Below, piece after piece: positions 33,125 to 41,930 of a DNA stretch of 64,000 nucleotides. This DNA comes from Photobacterium salinisoli (GTDB lineage Bacteria; Pseudomonadota; Gammaproteobacteria; Enterobacterales; Vibrionaceae): positions 744,001-808,000 of the forward strand of contig NZ_QZMS01000011.1 in the NCBI RefSeq assembly GCF_003614885.1, read 5' to 3'. Below the pieces are notes generated by a model that was not told where the DNA came from, searched no databases, and worked only from the letters and a program-made list of their open reading frames with translations. The position numbers and the translations under genes were made by a program. Positions within the stretch are counted from its first letter, which is position 1, and every line of letters starts with the position of its first letter.

Positions 33125-34564
33125 TTAAGCCGTTGCGAGAGCGCCCGCTTTGGCTTTTTGACGAATGCCGAGCAGCAGCGTCAGCACAAAGGTGACAGCA
33201 AACGAGATCAACATGCCAGCCACGAAGTAACCGATATAGCCAGGGCTGATGGAAATGATGCCGGGCAAACCTGCTGCGCCGAGTGCCTGAGCTTTGACAT
33301 TGAATAATGTAATCCAGGCGCTTGCTACGGCCGAGCCGATAATCGCCGCGATAAAGGGATAACGCAGTTTCAGATTCACGCCAAACATGGCCGGTTCAGT
33401 AATCCCCAGTAGCGCAGTGACACCGGACGGCAGGGCGATGCCTTTGGTTTTGGTCTCTCGGGTTGAGAAGCCAACCGCCAGCGCTGCCGCGCCCTGGGCA
33501 ATGTTCGACATGGCCGCAATCGGGAAGATAAAGGTGCCGCCTGTGACCGCAATATCGGTCAGCAACTGGGTTTCGATGGCGATAAAGCTATGGTGCATCC
33601 CGGTAATAACAAAAGGCGCATAAATAAACCCGAACAAGGCACCGCCTAAAAAGCCTGCGGAATCATAGAGCCAGTTCAGGCCATCGCCCAGCAGAAAGCC
33701 AATATCCCGCGTCACCGGACCAACCAGCGTAAAGGTCAGAAACCCGGTAATAAATATCGCCAGCATAGGAGTGAGCAGGTTATCCAGCACGGACGGGACA
33801 ATTTTCCGTAAGCCGTTTTCAACTTTCGCCAGAATAAATGCCGAGACTAATACCGGCAGGACAGAGCCCTGATAGCCCACTTTTTCAATGCTAAAGCCGA
33901 AGATATTCCAGGTCGGCACCGTACCGGACACGCTGGCGCTGCCAAATCCCCAGCCGTTGAGCAAATCAGGATGGACCATCAGCATGCCCAGCGCAGCGCC
34001 CAGGAAAGGGTTGCCGCCAAATTTCTTACTGGCCGAAAAGGCAAGCAAAACAGGCAGATACACAAAAGGAGCATTCGCAAAGGTGTTGAGCATATTGGCC
34101 AGATCTGCCAGGCCCGGATACGCATCAATCAATGATATCTCATCAAGAAACAGGCCTTTTGCGGTCAGGAGATTAAATACCCCCATCAATAAACCACCGG
34201 CCACGATGGCCGGGATAATCGGGACAAAGATGTCAGACAGGCCTTTCACGGCCCGCTGCACGATATTCTGTTTCTGTGCGCCGGTATTGGCGACATCAGC
34301 TGTCGACATGTCAGTCATGCCTGTGAGTCTGGCCAGCTCTGCGTACACCTGATTCACAATCCCAGAACCAAAAATGATCTGGTACTGACCGGCCACTTTG
34401 AACTGGCCTTTGACGCCATCAAGGGACTCAATGGCTTTTTCATCGACCATGGCATCATCTTTCAGTGCCAGACGAAGACGCGTAGCGCAATGCGCCAGAG
34501 CTTGCAGGTTGTCTTTGCCGCCAAGCTGCTTGAGAAGCGCTTTGGCAATTGTTGGGTAATCCAT
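33125..34564 (-). CDS. scrA: Sucrose-specific PTS EIIBC component
   Basis: A 479-residue PTS permease. The EIIB domain is N-terminal (LGGKDNLQALAHCATRLRLA, phospho-Cys near residue 26), followed by a ten-helix EIIC with the GITEPAMFGVNLKLRYPF signature. No EIIA is fused, as in ScrA, which borrows glucose EIIA. It imports sucrose as sucrose-6-phosphate for the ScrB hydrolase encoded just beyond scrR. GGGGGA precedes the ATG. An operator-like GGGAACGTTTGCA lies 63 bases upstream of the ATG. Confidence 0.92.
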   Translation of the reverse strand: MDYPTIAKALLKQLGGKDNLQALAHCATRLRLALKDDAMVDEKAIESLDGVKGQFKVAGQYQIIFGSGIVNQVYAELARLTGMTDMSTADVANTGAQKQNIVQRAVKGLSDIFVPIIPAIVAGGLLMGVFNLLTAKGLFLDEISLIDAYPGLADLANMLNTFANAPFVYLPVLLAFSASKKFGGNPFLGAALGMLMVHPDLLNGWGFGSASVSGTVPTWNIFGFSIEKVGYQGSVLPVLVSAFILAKVENGLRKIVPSVLDNLLTPMLAIFITGFLTFTLVGPVTRDIGFLLGDGLNWLYDSAGFLGGALFGFIYAPFVITGMHHSFIAIETQLLTDIAVTGGTFIFPIAAMSNIAQGAAALAVGFSTRETKTKGIALPSGVTALLGITEPAMFGVNLKLRYPFIAAIIGSAVASAWITLFNVKAQALGAAGLPGIISISPGYIGYFVAGMLISFAVTFVLTLLLGIRQKAKAGALATA

Positions 34565-34627
34565 TTCATCCCCCGGTAGGTACTTGGCTGTAATCGTTAT
34601 GTGCTATCTATGGTGTTTTATATTTTC

Positions 34628-34640
34628 GGGAACGTTTGCA
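34628..34640 (-). promoter_or_regulatory. ScrR-type operator before scrA
   Basis: GGGAACGTTTGCA. Its reverse complement recurs exactly before scrB (35911-35923) and with two changes before scrR (34768-34780). The AAACGTTT-like core is typical of LacI-family operators. Confidence 0.7.
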
Positions 34641-34767
34641 ATTGTCATTTTTCTTGAAGAAATCGGTGTCGTCAAAGCACATTCCGTCTTTATGTGAAGT
34701 GGATCTGCTAATTTCGCGGTATAAAATGCCCTGTCTCTATGGTAATCCAATGAATTTCTGGTAGTTT

Positions 34768-34780
34768 TGCAAACAATCCC
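34768..34780 (+). promoter_or_regulatory. ScrR-type operator before scrR
   Basis: TGCAAACAATCCC, a variant of the scrA/scrB operator, 26 bases before the scrR start. It suggests autoregulation. Confidence 0.6.
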
Positions 34781-34806
34781 AATCAGTTAGAAAAAGGCCA
34801 AGGCCG

Positions 34807-35796
34807 ATGGCAAGTTTGCATGACGTGGCGCAGCTGGCTGGCGTCTCAAAATCGACCGTCTCACGCGTGATCAATGATGAGTATGGTGTTAAAAAAGCGA
34901 CCAGAATCAAGGTCATGAAAGCCGTTGAAGAGGTGGGTTATGTGGTTAATCAGGTCGCCAAAGATCTTAAATCACAGAGAACTCACTTAGTTGGAGTGAT
35001 TGTTCCGCGGGTCTCATCACATGCCACAGCGCAGGGAGTGGACGGGCTGAGCCAGGTCTTTGACGCTGCGCAAAAGCATGTCCTTTTAGCCAGTTGTCAG
35101 CAGAATGCTCAAAAAGAAATTGAATATATTCAACTCTTTAACAAGAAAAGAGTGGAGGGTATTGTTCTTTACGCCACACATATCGATCAGCAACTGGTGC
35201 AAGCCATTCATCAGTCCTCTGCCCCGGTTATTCTGGTGGGGCAGGATGGATCGTTGTTTAATATTCCCAGCATCATCCATGATGATCTCCGCGTCGGTTT
35301 TGAAGCCGGCAACCGGTTATTGAATGCCGGTTGCCGGCAGATTGGCTTTATTGGCGTTGCGGATTCAGACGTGGCCGTCGACAAAATGCGTTCAGAGGGG
35401 TTGCAGCAGGCTCTGCAAATGCGTCAGGCTGAGCCACTGCTGTTTCACAGCCATGGCGAATTTACGATTGAATCCGGTTACAGCCAGATGAAACAGCTGC
35501 TCGAGCGCTTCCCCCAAACCGACGGGGTGTTTTGCGCCACCGACAGGATTGCGATTGGTGCTATCAACGCGCTGAGAGACGCCGGGATAACCGCTGGCAA
35601 GGAGATCAAAATACTGGGGGTCGGTAACGACGAGCTGAGTTCCGTCTGCGCACCAAGCCTGTCTACATTTAACTATGCTTTTGATAAAGCAGGAGAAAGT
35701 GCTGCCAGGGTTTTGCTGGAACTCATCGAAGGAAAGCCTCAGGTGATGAGCAAAGTCGTTTTAACTTTCCAGAACATCGACCGTGAAACCTGCTAG
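34807..35796 (+). CDS. scrR: Sucrose operon repressor, LacI family
   Basis: A 329-residue LacI/GalR regulator. HTH and hinge: SLHDVAQLAGVSKSTVSRVI, then VKKATRIKVMKAVEEVGYVV (residues ~3-57). The periplasmic-binding-like core includes VEGIVLYATH, CRQIGFIGVADSD and TDGVFCATDRIAIGAINALR. It is divergent from scrA and upstream of scrB, with matching operator sites before all three genes. By analogy to Vibrio and enteric ScrR it should be a repressor relieved by fructose or fructose-1-phosphate. Confidence 0.92.
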   Translation: MASLHDVAQLAGVSKSTVSRVINDEYGVKKATRIKVMKAVEEVGYVVNQVAKDLKSQRTHLVGVIVPRVSSHATAQGVDGLSQVFDAAQKHVLLASCQQNAQKEIEYIQLFNKKRVEGIVLYATHIDQQLVQAIHQSSAPVILVGQDGSLFNIPSIIHDDLRVGFEAGNRLLNAGCRQIGFIGVADSDVAVDKMRSEGLQQALQMRQAEPLLFHSHGEFTIESGYSQMKQLLERFPQTDGVFCATDRIAIGAINALRDAGITAGKEIKILGVGNDELSSVCAPSLSTFNYAFDKAGESAARVLLELIEGKPQVMSKVVLTFQNIDRETC

Positions 35797-35910
35797 GCCA
35801 CTTTGATGGCATATCACCCGGCAGTGTCCGGGTTTTGCAGCTGTGAGCGTGGCAAACGCACAGGAATACCCGTTTTTTACTTGTCCGCCAGCCTTGTTTG
35901 ATGTAATTTT

Positions 35911-35937
35911 TGCAAACGTTCCCAATTTAGGTTTGCA
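35911..35937 (+). promoter_or_regulatory. Extended ScrR operator palindrome before scrB
   Basis: TGCAAACGTTCCC at 35911-35923 plus a perfect inverted arm: TGCAAAC (35911-35917) and GTTTGCA (35931-35937), separated by 13 bases. It ends 3 bases before the scrB ATG, so bound repressor would block initiation or promoter clearance. Confidence 0.7.
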
Positions 35938-35940
35938 TTT

Positions 35941-37569
35941 ATGTCTCTTCAGTCCTTAGTCGATCTCTGTGGCAGCATGGATAATATCGCCCGGATACTC
36001 ATAACGGACGATACACTCATTGTTGAAGTGCTGAATGCCGATTTGGTCAGCGAATCCGGGCTGATTGAGCATATCGGGCCGGTACAGGGTAAGTTGCAGG
36101 TCACCTTCAGGCGGCCTGAAGATGTCTCTGAACAAGATTTGCTGGCGGTGGGGAATCTCATTGCCGTCAGACAACAGGCAAGGTCTGAGGATTTTGCCCG
36201 ACCTGTGCCGTGCGAATTTCGTCCTTCATGGCATATTTCTCCGCCTCAGGGACTGCTGAATGACCCCAATGGTTTTATCTTTCATGATGGCCGTTATCAT
36301 TTGTTTTATCAGTGGTTTCCTTATGCCTGCACCCATAGCGATAAGCACTGGGCGCATCTGACCAGCCTGGATTTAATCAACTGGACCTGGCAGCCTATCG
36401 CACTGACTCCCTCTCACTGGTTTGACAGCCATGGCGTCTTTTCGGGCCATGCCATCAGTCACGGCGGGCAACTTATGCTGTTTTATACCGGCAACACCCG
36501 TATCGGTGTGCAAAGGGACAGGCAGACCACTCAGTGTCTGGCAACCTCACCCGACGGTGTGAACTTTACCAAGCAAGGTCCGGTTATCAATGCGTTGCCG
36601 CCCGGTGTGACACCCCATATCCGCGATCCTAAAGTCATCCGCCATCAGGATCACTGGCTCATGCTGCTGGGCGCGCAAACTGAAAATCTGAAAGGCCGGC
36701 TGGCGGTTTATCAGTCCGACGATCTGAAGCAATGGACGTTTGACCGGCTCTATGGCGAGGAGCTGGGCGATTTTGGCTATATGTGGGAGTGCCCGGATTA
36801 CTTTGAGCTGGGCGATCAGCACTTTGTGGTGCTGGGGCCGCAGGGTATTGCGTCATTTTCAGCACACAATACCGTTCCCCATCATAATGGCATTGCCAAA
36901 GCCTGCTGGGACGGGCAAGGCCAGCTCACTCTTGCCGGGTTTCAGCCGCTGGATTACGGCTTCGATTTTTACGCGCCCCAGACCTTGCTGACCCCCGATG
37001 GTCGCCGGGTGCTGTGCGGCTGGATGGGATTGCCGGATGAGGTTGATCAGCCAACCGCCGATAACGGCTGGGTGCACCAGTTAACCTGTATGAGAGAACT
37101 GACAGTACGCGACGGCAAGTTATGCCAGTGGCCTGTTCGTGAGCAGGAAAAACTGGTGTTAGCAGAGCAGACGATCCAACTCTCTGCAACGCCGCTGGAT
37201 CTGGCAACCAAAGCGTTTGATCTTTCTTTCAGCCTGCAATGGGGAGATGAATTGCGGCTGTTTCAGAATGAATCGCAACACCTTGTGATTCGGGCTGACA
37301 GCCAGCGCCGAGCCTTGATCCTGGATAGATGCCATACCCTGAACCGTGCTCAGGACACGGTTCGCGAACTGCCCCTGGATTCCGATATGGTTCAGCTGCG
37401 TATCCTGGCCGACACGTCCTCGGTTGAAATCTTTGTTAACGGCGGCGAAGCCGTGATGAGCGCTCGGATCTTTACCGACACCAGAGCGACCTGCATTTCA
37501 CTGTCCGGCGAGGCGCGATCAGCACTGCTGCGGACATACCGCCCGGCCAGTGCGCCATTCCCGTCTTAG
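35941..37569 (+). CDS. scrB: Sucrose-6-phosphate hydrolase (GH32)
   Basis: A 542-residue glycoside hydrolase family 32 enzyme that splits sucrose-6-phosphate into glucose-6-phosphate and fructose. The nucleophile motif is LLNDPNGFIF near residue 105, the stabiliser is in HIRDPKVI, and the acid/base Glu is in MWECPDYFEL near residue 281. A C-terminal beta-sandwich follows (DTSSVEIFVNGGEAVMSARI). The first ~55 residues resemble a decayed PTS EIIB domain without its Cys (CGSMDNIARI, then GPVQGKLQVTF). The ribosome binding site is weak. Confidence 0.93.
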   Translation: MSLQSLVDLCGSMDNIARILITDDTLIVEVLNADLVSESGLIEHIGPVQGKLQVTFRRPEDVSEQDLLAVGNLIAVRQQARSEDFARPVPCEFRPSWHISPPQGLLNDPNGFIFHDGRYHLFYQWFPYACTHSDKHWAHLTSLDLINWTWQPIALTPSHWFDSHGVFSGHAISHGGQLMLFYTGNTRIGVQRDRQTTQCLATSPDGVNFTKQGPVINALPPGVTPHIRDPKVIRHQDHWLMLLGAQTENLKGRLAVYQSDDLKQWTFDRLYGEELGDFGYMWECPDYFELGDQHFVVLGPQGIASFSAHNTVPHHNGIAKACWDGQGQLTLAGFQPLDYGFDFYAPQTLLTPDGRRVLCGWMGLPDEVDQPTADNGWVHQLTCMRELTVRDGKLCQWPVREQEKLVLAEQTIQLSATPLDLATKAFDLSFSLQWGDELRLFQNESQHLVIRADSQRRALILDRCHTLNRAQDTVRELPLDSDMVQLRILADTSSVEIFVNGGEAVMSARIFTDTRATCISLSGEARSALLRTYRPASAPFPS

Positions 37570-37605
37570 CACAAAGCAATGAGCTAAGAAAACAGAGAGC
37601 CAAGA

Positions 37606-37640
37606 AAACAGACTGCCTGGTTCACCCCGGCAGTCTGTTT
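37606..37640. terminator. Bidirectional terminator between scrB and scrK
   Basis: Perfect 12-bp stem (AAACAGACTGCC at 37606-37617, GGCAGTCTGTTT at 37629-37640) with 11-base loop, flanked by A-rich sequence upstream and T-rich downstream. It serves both convergent genes. Confidence 0.85.
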
Positions 37641-37646
37641 AACTAT

Positions 37647-38567
37647 TTATTCAATATAGGCAAGTAAAGCCTGCCGGGTTGGCAAAGCGGTCATAGCGCC
37701 TTTTTGCGTGGTCGCCAGTGCCCCACAGCCGTTTGCCCACCTGACAGCGTCTCGGATGGTTTCCCTGTTTGCCCATGCCGGAGACTGAGCCAGCTTTGCC
37801 AGCAGGCCACCGACAAAAGCATCCCCGGCGCCTGTCGTATCCACAGGACTGACCGCCTGACCGGTGATCAGCTCGCGGGTGTTATCAAAAATCACCAGTG
37901 CGCCTTTTGCCCCCTGAGTGATCAACACTAAAGGGTGATGGTAAGGCTGAATGGCGGCCAGAGCCTGTTCAAGATTCTCTGTCTGTGTCAGAAACAGCAA
38001 TTCGTCATCGGAAAACTTGACGACGTCGGCCAGTTCCATTGCCTGCCGGACCACGGGAATGATGGCGTCAGTATCGGACCAGACTTCTTCTCGCAAATTC
38101 GGATCAAAACTGACAAATCCGCCGCTGCGTCTGATACGACGCATGGCTTCCAGTGTGCTGCTGCGGCTGGGTTCATTGGCAAGCGCAATAGAACAGACAT
38201 GAAGCCATTCACCAGCTGAGAATTCAGGCATATCGGAGAGTTGCATGAATTGATCTGCGCTTGGTTTGACCATAAAGGTAAAACTGCGCTCGCCGCTGTC
38301 ATCCAGATCGACAATCACGGTTGAGGTTCGGTGTGCCTCATCCAGTTTCATGTAGTCGGTATTGACTTGCTCACTGGCCAGAGTCTGCTTCATAAACCGG
38401 CCCAGAGGATCGTGTCCCACCCGGCCGAAAAATGCGGCCTGGCCGCCAAGACGGGCGATTGCCACGGCAACATTTGCCGGCGCCCCGCCCGGGCATTTCA
38501 GATAGCGGTTGTCGCCGTCTGGTATTAAGTCGACGACTGCATCGCCGGTCACCCATATTTTGCTCAT
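37647..38567 (-). CDS. scrK: Fructokinase, PfkB/ribokinase family
   Basis: A 306-residue sugar kinase that phosphorylates the fructose released by ScrB. PfkB signatures are present: CPGGAPANVAVAIARLGGQA near residue 24 and DTTGAGDAFVGGLLAKLA near residue 230, with the catalytic Asp in GAGDAF. An in-frame ATG 8 codons upstream exists, but GGGGAGATAGA precedes the ATG at 38567. It converges on scrB rather than being in its operon, and a Cra-like site lies 45 bases upstream. Confidence 0.93.
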   Translation of the reverse strand: MSKIWVTGDAVVDLIPDGDNRYLKCPGGAPANVAVAIARLGGQAAFFGRVGHDPLGRFMKQTLASEQVNTDYMKLDEAHRTSTVIVDLDDSGERSFTFMVKPSADQFMQLSDMPEFSAGEWLHVCSIALANEPSRSSTLEAMRRIRRSGGFVSFDPNLREEVWSDTDAIIPVVRQAMELADVVKFSDDELLFLTQTENLEQALAAIQPYHHPLVLITQGAKGALVIFDNTRELITGQAVSPVDTTGAGDAFVGGLLAKLAQSPAWANRETIRDAVRWANGCGALATTQKGAMTALPTRQALLAYIE

Positions 38568-38611
38568 TCTATCTCCCCAAAACAGAAACATTCCTTTGGC
38601 AAAGTATGATT

Positions 38612-38626
38612 GCTGAATCGTTTCAG
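38612..38626 (-). promoter_or_regulatory. Cra/FruR-like operator upstream of scrK
   Basis: GCTGAATCGTTTCAG fits the Cra consensus (RSTGAAWCSNTHHW) and is nearly palindromic around CG. It lies 45 bases before the scrK start. It points to control by fructose phosphates separate from ScrR. Confidence 0.6.
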
Positions 38627-38763
38627 TTGGTCAATGAAAACATCAGAACCAGCCCGATTACCGGAGATTCTGGCTTCCAGGAACGAAGCGGGACATCAGG
38701 ATATACAACTGGATGAGTTTGTGGTTAACATGCAGGTGAAAAGGAAGTCTGAGAGATAGAGAG

Positions 38764-39234
38764 ATGGAAGTGATCATTCGTGCTTTAACCCCTGCTGATA
38801 TCCCCGCATATCGCGACATTCGCCTGGAAAGTCTGCGGTTACATCCAGACTGCTTTGGTGCCAACTATGAGGAGCAGCGTCAGCAGCCAACCATGCATTT
38901 TGAGCGCAACATTGCCCGCCAAAGCCCGCACCACACTATGCTGGGGGCGTTTGAGGGGGAAGAACTGATTGGTTTATGCGGTGTGTCCGAACGGGAAAAC
39001 CGGGCGGTGCTGATCACGCAAATGTATGTGAAAAGCCGATGTCAGGGCGCTGGTGCCGGTGTGGCGCTGATCGAGGCTGCCAAACACACGGCAGCCGAAA
39101 AGTATCAGGCTCGCGTAATTGAACTGGATGTTTATCCGCATAATCTGGCGGCAAAGCGGCGTTATGAGCAAGCCGGTTTTCAGGTTACTGACCAGACAGC
39201 AGACGAGCTGATAATGACACTGAGGTTGCCATGA
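38764..39234 (+). CDS. GNAT-family N-acetyltransferase
   Basis: A 156-residue GNAT protein. The acetyl-CoA loop is MYVKSRCQGAGAGVALIEAA (Q/RxxGxG/A) and the C-terminal VIELDVYPHNLAAKRRYEQA completes motif B. It is the RimI/YhhY-like single-domain size. The acceptor is unknown. The stop overlaps the next acetyltransferase gene by four bases (ATGA), so both are made from one message. Confidence 0.88.
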   Translation: MEVIIRALTPADIPAYRDIRLESLRLHPDCFGANYEEQRQQPTMHFERNIARQSPHHTMLGAFEGEELIGLCGVSERENRAVLITQMYVKSRCQGAGAGVALIEAAKHTAAEKYQARVIELDVYPHNLAAKRRYEQAGFQVTDQTADELIMTLRLP

Positions 39235-39716
39235 TTGAGATTCAGCATTTAGATGCAGTACAGATACCTATGTCACTGCTGCTGGAAGCCGATCCTTCTG
39301 AAGCCTGTATACAGCGTTATCTGCACCAAGCCTATTGCCTGGCTGCTGTGGTTGATGGTGAACTCGGTGAGTTAGGTGAATCAGTTGCGCAAGGTGAAAT
39401 CATCGGAGTCTGTGTTGCCAAATTGATCGCAGAAAATACATACGAAGTTTTCAATCTTGCGGTCTATCCGGCGTTCCAGCAGCAGGGCATAGGCTCGCAG
39501 TTGTTATCCGCATTATTGTCGCGGCTGAAAGAGCAGGGTGTTCAGTCAGTCTTACTGGGGACCGGTACGTTCGGTTATCAACTGACGTTTTACCAGCGGC
39601 TGGGATTTCGGGTCGAGGGTGTCATCAGAGATTTCTTTCTTGATCATTATGATGAGCCAATTTTTGAACAGGGTATTCAGCATAAGGATATGCTGCGGTT
39701 GAGGCTGGATTTATAA
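39231..39716 (+). CDS. GNAT-family N-acetyltransferase
   Basis: A 161-residue GNAT protein translationally coupled to the previous one. The acetyl-CoA site is VYPAFQQQGIGSQLLSALLS, followed by GTGTFGYQLTFYQRLGFRVE. It resembles the AAC(6')/YjgM-like group found in many Vibrionaceae. Substrate unknown. A copy of the structured repeat family starts about 25 bases after its stop, in the same orientation. Confidence 0.88.
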   Translation: MIEIQHLDAVQIPMSLLLEADPSEACIQRYLHQAYCLAAVVDGELGELGESVAQGEIIGVCVAKLIAENTYEVFNLAVYPAFQQQGIGSQLLSALLSRLKEQGVQSVLLGTGTFGYQLTFYQRLGFRVEGVIRDFFLDHYDEPIFEQGIQHKDMLRLRLDL

Positions 39717-39740
39717 CCGCTTTCAGTGAGTGCGGCGACG

Positions 39741-39950
39741 AGCTGTGATGTCTGAGTCTGAAGGTATGTCGCGCTTGAGTTCGGTGGTTCACTTGGCTTT
39801 GTTTGATGCGCGCCAGTGACTCTTTGCTGGCATTAGAGTCACCAGAAATGCCTTTTGTTCTTTGGTGTTGTCCGGGTCGGTTGTAGGCGCTCCCGGCGCC
39901 GACAACCTGAAAATTCGTCCTGAATTTTCCCCCGGGGGAGTGGGTTACGG
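39741..39950 (+). repeat. Structured repeat family, unit D
   Basis: A single copy. It shares the leader TGATGTCTGAGT and ATGTCGCGCTTGAG (39766) with unit A. Hairpin 1 is GTGACTCT (39816-39823) with AGAGTCAC (39835-39842): pairing is kept although bases differ from unit A. Hairpins 2 and 3 are as in unit A. It ends in a diverged GGGTTACGGTGG. Confidence 0.85.
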
Positions 39951-40342
39951 TGGTTTGTTGCTCGTGATTGAACGGGCATACTTCCTAGTAACTTCGTTAT
40001 GTCGAAAACGTCATTTACCCAATTCTCGCAGCAGATGGATTATCCAAAGAAATGAACTCGCCGCTGCATCAAGCTTCTGAAGCACTAAAGGAGACCAAAC
40101 TACTTTCATTTCTTAATGCGTGCTAGCACTTGAGTGCGCGCATCTTCATGAGAAACACCTGATCATGCGGCGTGCACTTTCGATGCTTTCTGACGAATGA
40201 AGAACCGCAACCGCGCAGTGTTATCAGTGTGATGGCATCAAAGCCAGTGAACAGACTGAATGTAGAACGGTAGCCCCAAACCTTGCGTTACCAGATGCTG
40301 TGGTTGACAACAGGGGAGGCCGTATAGCCCTGTTATGGGGTG
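39951..40342. other. Unassigned region before the cassette cluster
   Basis: About 390 bases with stops in all frames I read and no recognisable protein or RNA. It separates repeat unit D from the candidate attC. In minus orientation it would be the next cassette position, so it may be a decayed cassette. Confidence 0.4.
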
Positions 40343-40452
40343 AGCAACGCTAAAATCAAACCTACATCCATTGCAGCGTAAAAACGAACCCCAATCTGAA
40401 CTCAAAATGCCAGATATTGGGAATCACTCTTAAAAAAGCTTTGTTATTTTTC
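40343..40452 (-). other. Candidate degenerate attC site
   Basis: Read on the minus strand it starts with AATAACAAAGC, overlapping the stop of the MccF-like gene as the other attC sites do. It has inner arms CCCAAT and ATTGGGG, and a possible GCGTTGCTC end (40343-40350). The match is weaker than at the other sites. Confidence 0.35.
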
Positions 40453-41448
40453 TGATACCCACTGGCTTTCAAGCCCGATAGTTTGGTTATCAAAATCAAT
40501 TGCAGCCTGTACTCCCAGTGGTGTAACCAGCATTGGATGCGTATGGCAACTGTCAAAACCATAAAGTATTGGGATATTTTTACCGTTTAAGACTTCAAGC
40601 AAAACGTCCAGTGGGGTGCGACCTGTCCCTTTGTCATTAAACAGTTCATGTTTACCTAATACAATTGCTCCAACCTTTTCAAACACACCACAAGCCATTA
40701 AATGGGCAAAAGAACGTTCGACTGTCTCTATACCTTTCAGAGAATCTTCAATAAGGAGGATATCGCCTGACTCTATTTCTGGCATATACTGGCTACCCCA
40801 TATACCTGCCATAGTATTGAGATTTCCACCAATTATGCGACCTTTAACCTGGCCGTTACCCAAGAACTTCCATTCATTTGTGTAGGTAGATTTTGGAGAA
40901 TCTTGAGTTTCCCAATCATGTTTAACGTCCGTCCACGACGAGGGCATAATGTAACGGTATGAGTCAGATTCCGAGCACAAGATTTCCAGAAAGGACTTAA
41001 GCGTTTCTTCTACTAAGGGTGGAAACTCACCAAATGATGCGACCAGTGCTGGGCCATAAAATGTTATTAGTCCTGTTCGAGCATATATACCCAATAGTAA
41101 AGCCGTTACATCAGAATAGCCGATAATAATCTTGGGATCGTTTCTGAGTGCTTCATAATCGATGTATGGCAACAGAGAATTACTATTGCTACCACCAATT
41201 GTAGACATGATACAACGTACATTGGGATCACGGATTAATCGGTTGAGCTCTTCAGCGCGTTCTAGAATTGAGCCTGAGCGATATGAATCGGAACAACCAG
41301 TCAAGTGGCCTTCTACTAGCTCAAAGCCTTGAGATTCCAGATAAGACTTTGCTCGTTTGAAACGATTTGGCGCAAAAGCCGTTGCTGGTGATGACGGTGA
41401 GAAAAAACCAATTTTATCACCAACTTTTAAAGCGTTTGGGAATATCAC
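40444..41448 (-). CDS. LD-carboxypeptidase/MccF-like peptidase (S66 family)
   Basis: A 334-residue S66 serine peptidase. The nucleophile is in IIGYSDVTALLLGIYA near residue 114, the Glu of the triad is in LLIEDSLKGIETVERS, and the His is in SCHTHPMLVTPLG near residue 305. The long form with EESxK-like loop and this length resembles MccF, which protects cells from microcin C by cutting its aminoacyl-adenylate amide bond, rather than cell-wall LdcA. AT-rich composition and position in a cassette cluster suggest it was acquired as an integron cassette (inference). Confidence 0.85.
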   Translation of the reverse strand: MIFPNALKVGDKIGFFSPSSPATAFAPNRFKRAKSYLESQGFELVEGHLTGCSDSYRSGSILERAEELNRLIRDPNVRCIMSTIGGSNSNSLLPYIDYEALRNDPKIIIGYSDVTALLLGIYARTGLITFYGPALVASFGEFPPLVEETLKSFLEILCSESDSYRYIMPSSWTDVKHDWETQDSPKSTYTNEWKFLGNGQVKGRIIGGNLNTMAGIWGSQYMPEIESGDILLIEDSLKGIETVERSFAHLMACGVFEKVGAIVLGKHELFNDKGTGRTPLDVLLEVLNGKNIPILYGFDSCHTHPMLVTPLGVQAAIDFDNQTIGLESQWVSEK

Positions 41449-41546
41449 TTATCCACATTCTCCATTGTTCAAATAAGCAAAATAATGCCCTTTTAAGGGG
41501 GGAGCAACTCAATACAAAAGCTGCTGCACTCCACCTTACGCGCTAA

Positions 41547-41606
41547 ACCTAACGCACAGTAAAAATAGCACACCTCGCGAACCAGTCTTTAAGCGATTGT
41601 TAGGTT
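41547..41606 (-). other. attC recombination site 4
   Basis: On the minus strand it begins ACCTAACAATCGC, overlapping the stop codon of the 98-residue protein gene, and ends in GTGCGTTAGGT, an exact GTTRRRY core. The outer ends are complementary. The inner part (GACTGGTT) resembles the Vibrio attC arm. Confidence 0.8.
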
Positions 41607-41902
41607 TATCTCCAGCCCACTACTGACCAAGCATGTATATAAACAATAAAAAAACCAACCAATAAAGGAGCAACCAATGAAATCATATAGCTAAACAGTA
41701 AGTAGAAGATTTTCCCTACCGCGCTGACTGTCGCCTTCGTAAGGGCTTGATGCATCGTGATGATACTGTAGCAAGATACGACAAACAGAACTAATAAAGC
41801 TATCTGAATATAATAATCACGAAAATTCATTGCGTTTGAAAAACATAACGCTCCTGGAAGAGCACAAACTTGAATCATCAATACCTTAATAAAAGCTTTC
41901 AA
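41606..41902 (-). CDS. Small multi-pass membrane protein (cassette)
   Basis: A 98-residue protein with three hydrophobic segments (residues ~7-25, ~32-52 and ~63-90). I recognise no family. It lies between two attC sites, which define it as a gene cassette, and its stop codon overlaps the downstream site. AGGAG-like sequence occurs upstream, but spacing is long, so the start is less certain. Confidence 0.65.
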   Translation of the reverse strand: MKAFIKVLMIQVCALPGALCFSNAMNFRDYYIQIALLVLFVVSCYSIITMHQALTKATVSAVGKIFYLLFSYMISLVAPLLVGFFIVYIHAWSVVGWR

Positions 41903-41930
41903 TTCAATTGGAATAACTGTTCTCCTGATA

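Noticed and set aside
40081-40340. Possible transposase remnant left of the MccF-like gene
   Set aside because: Translation in all frames gave no motif I could match, so it is listed only as unassigned.
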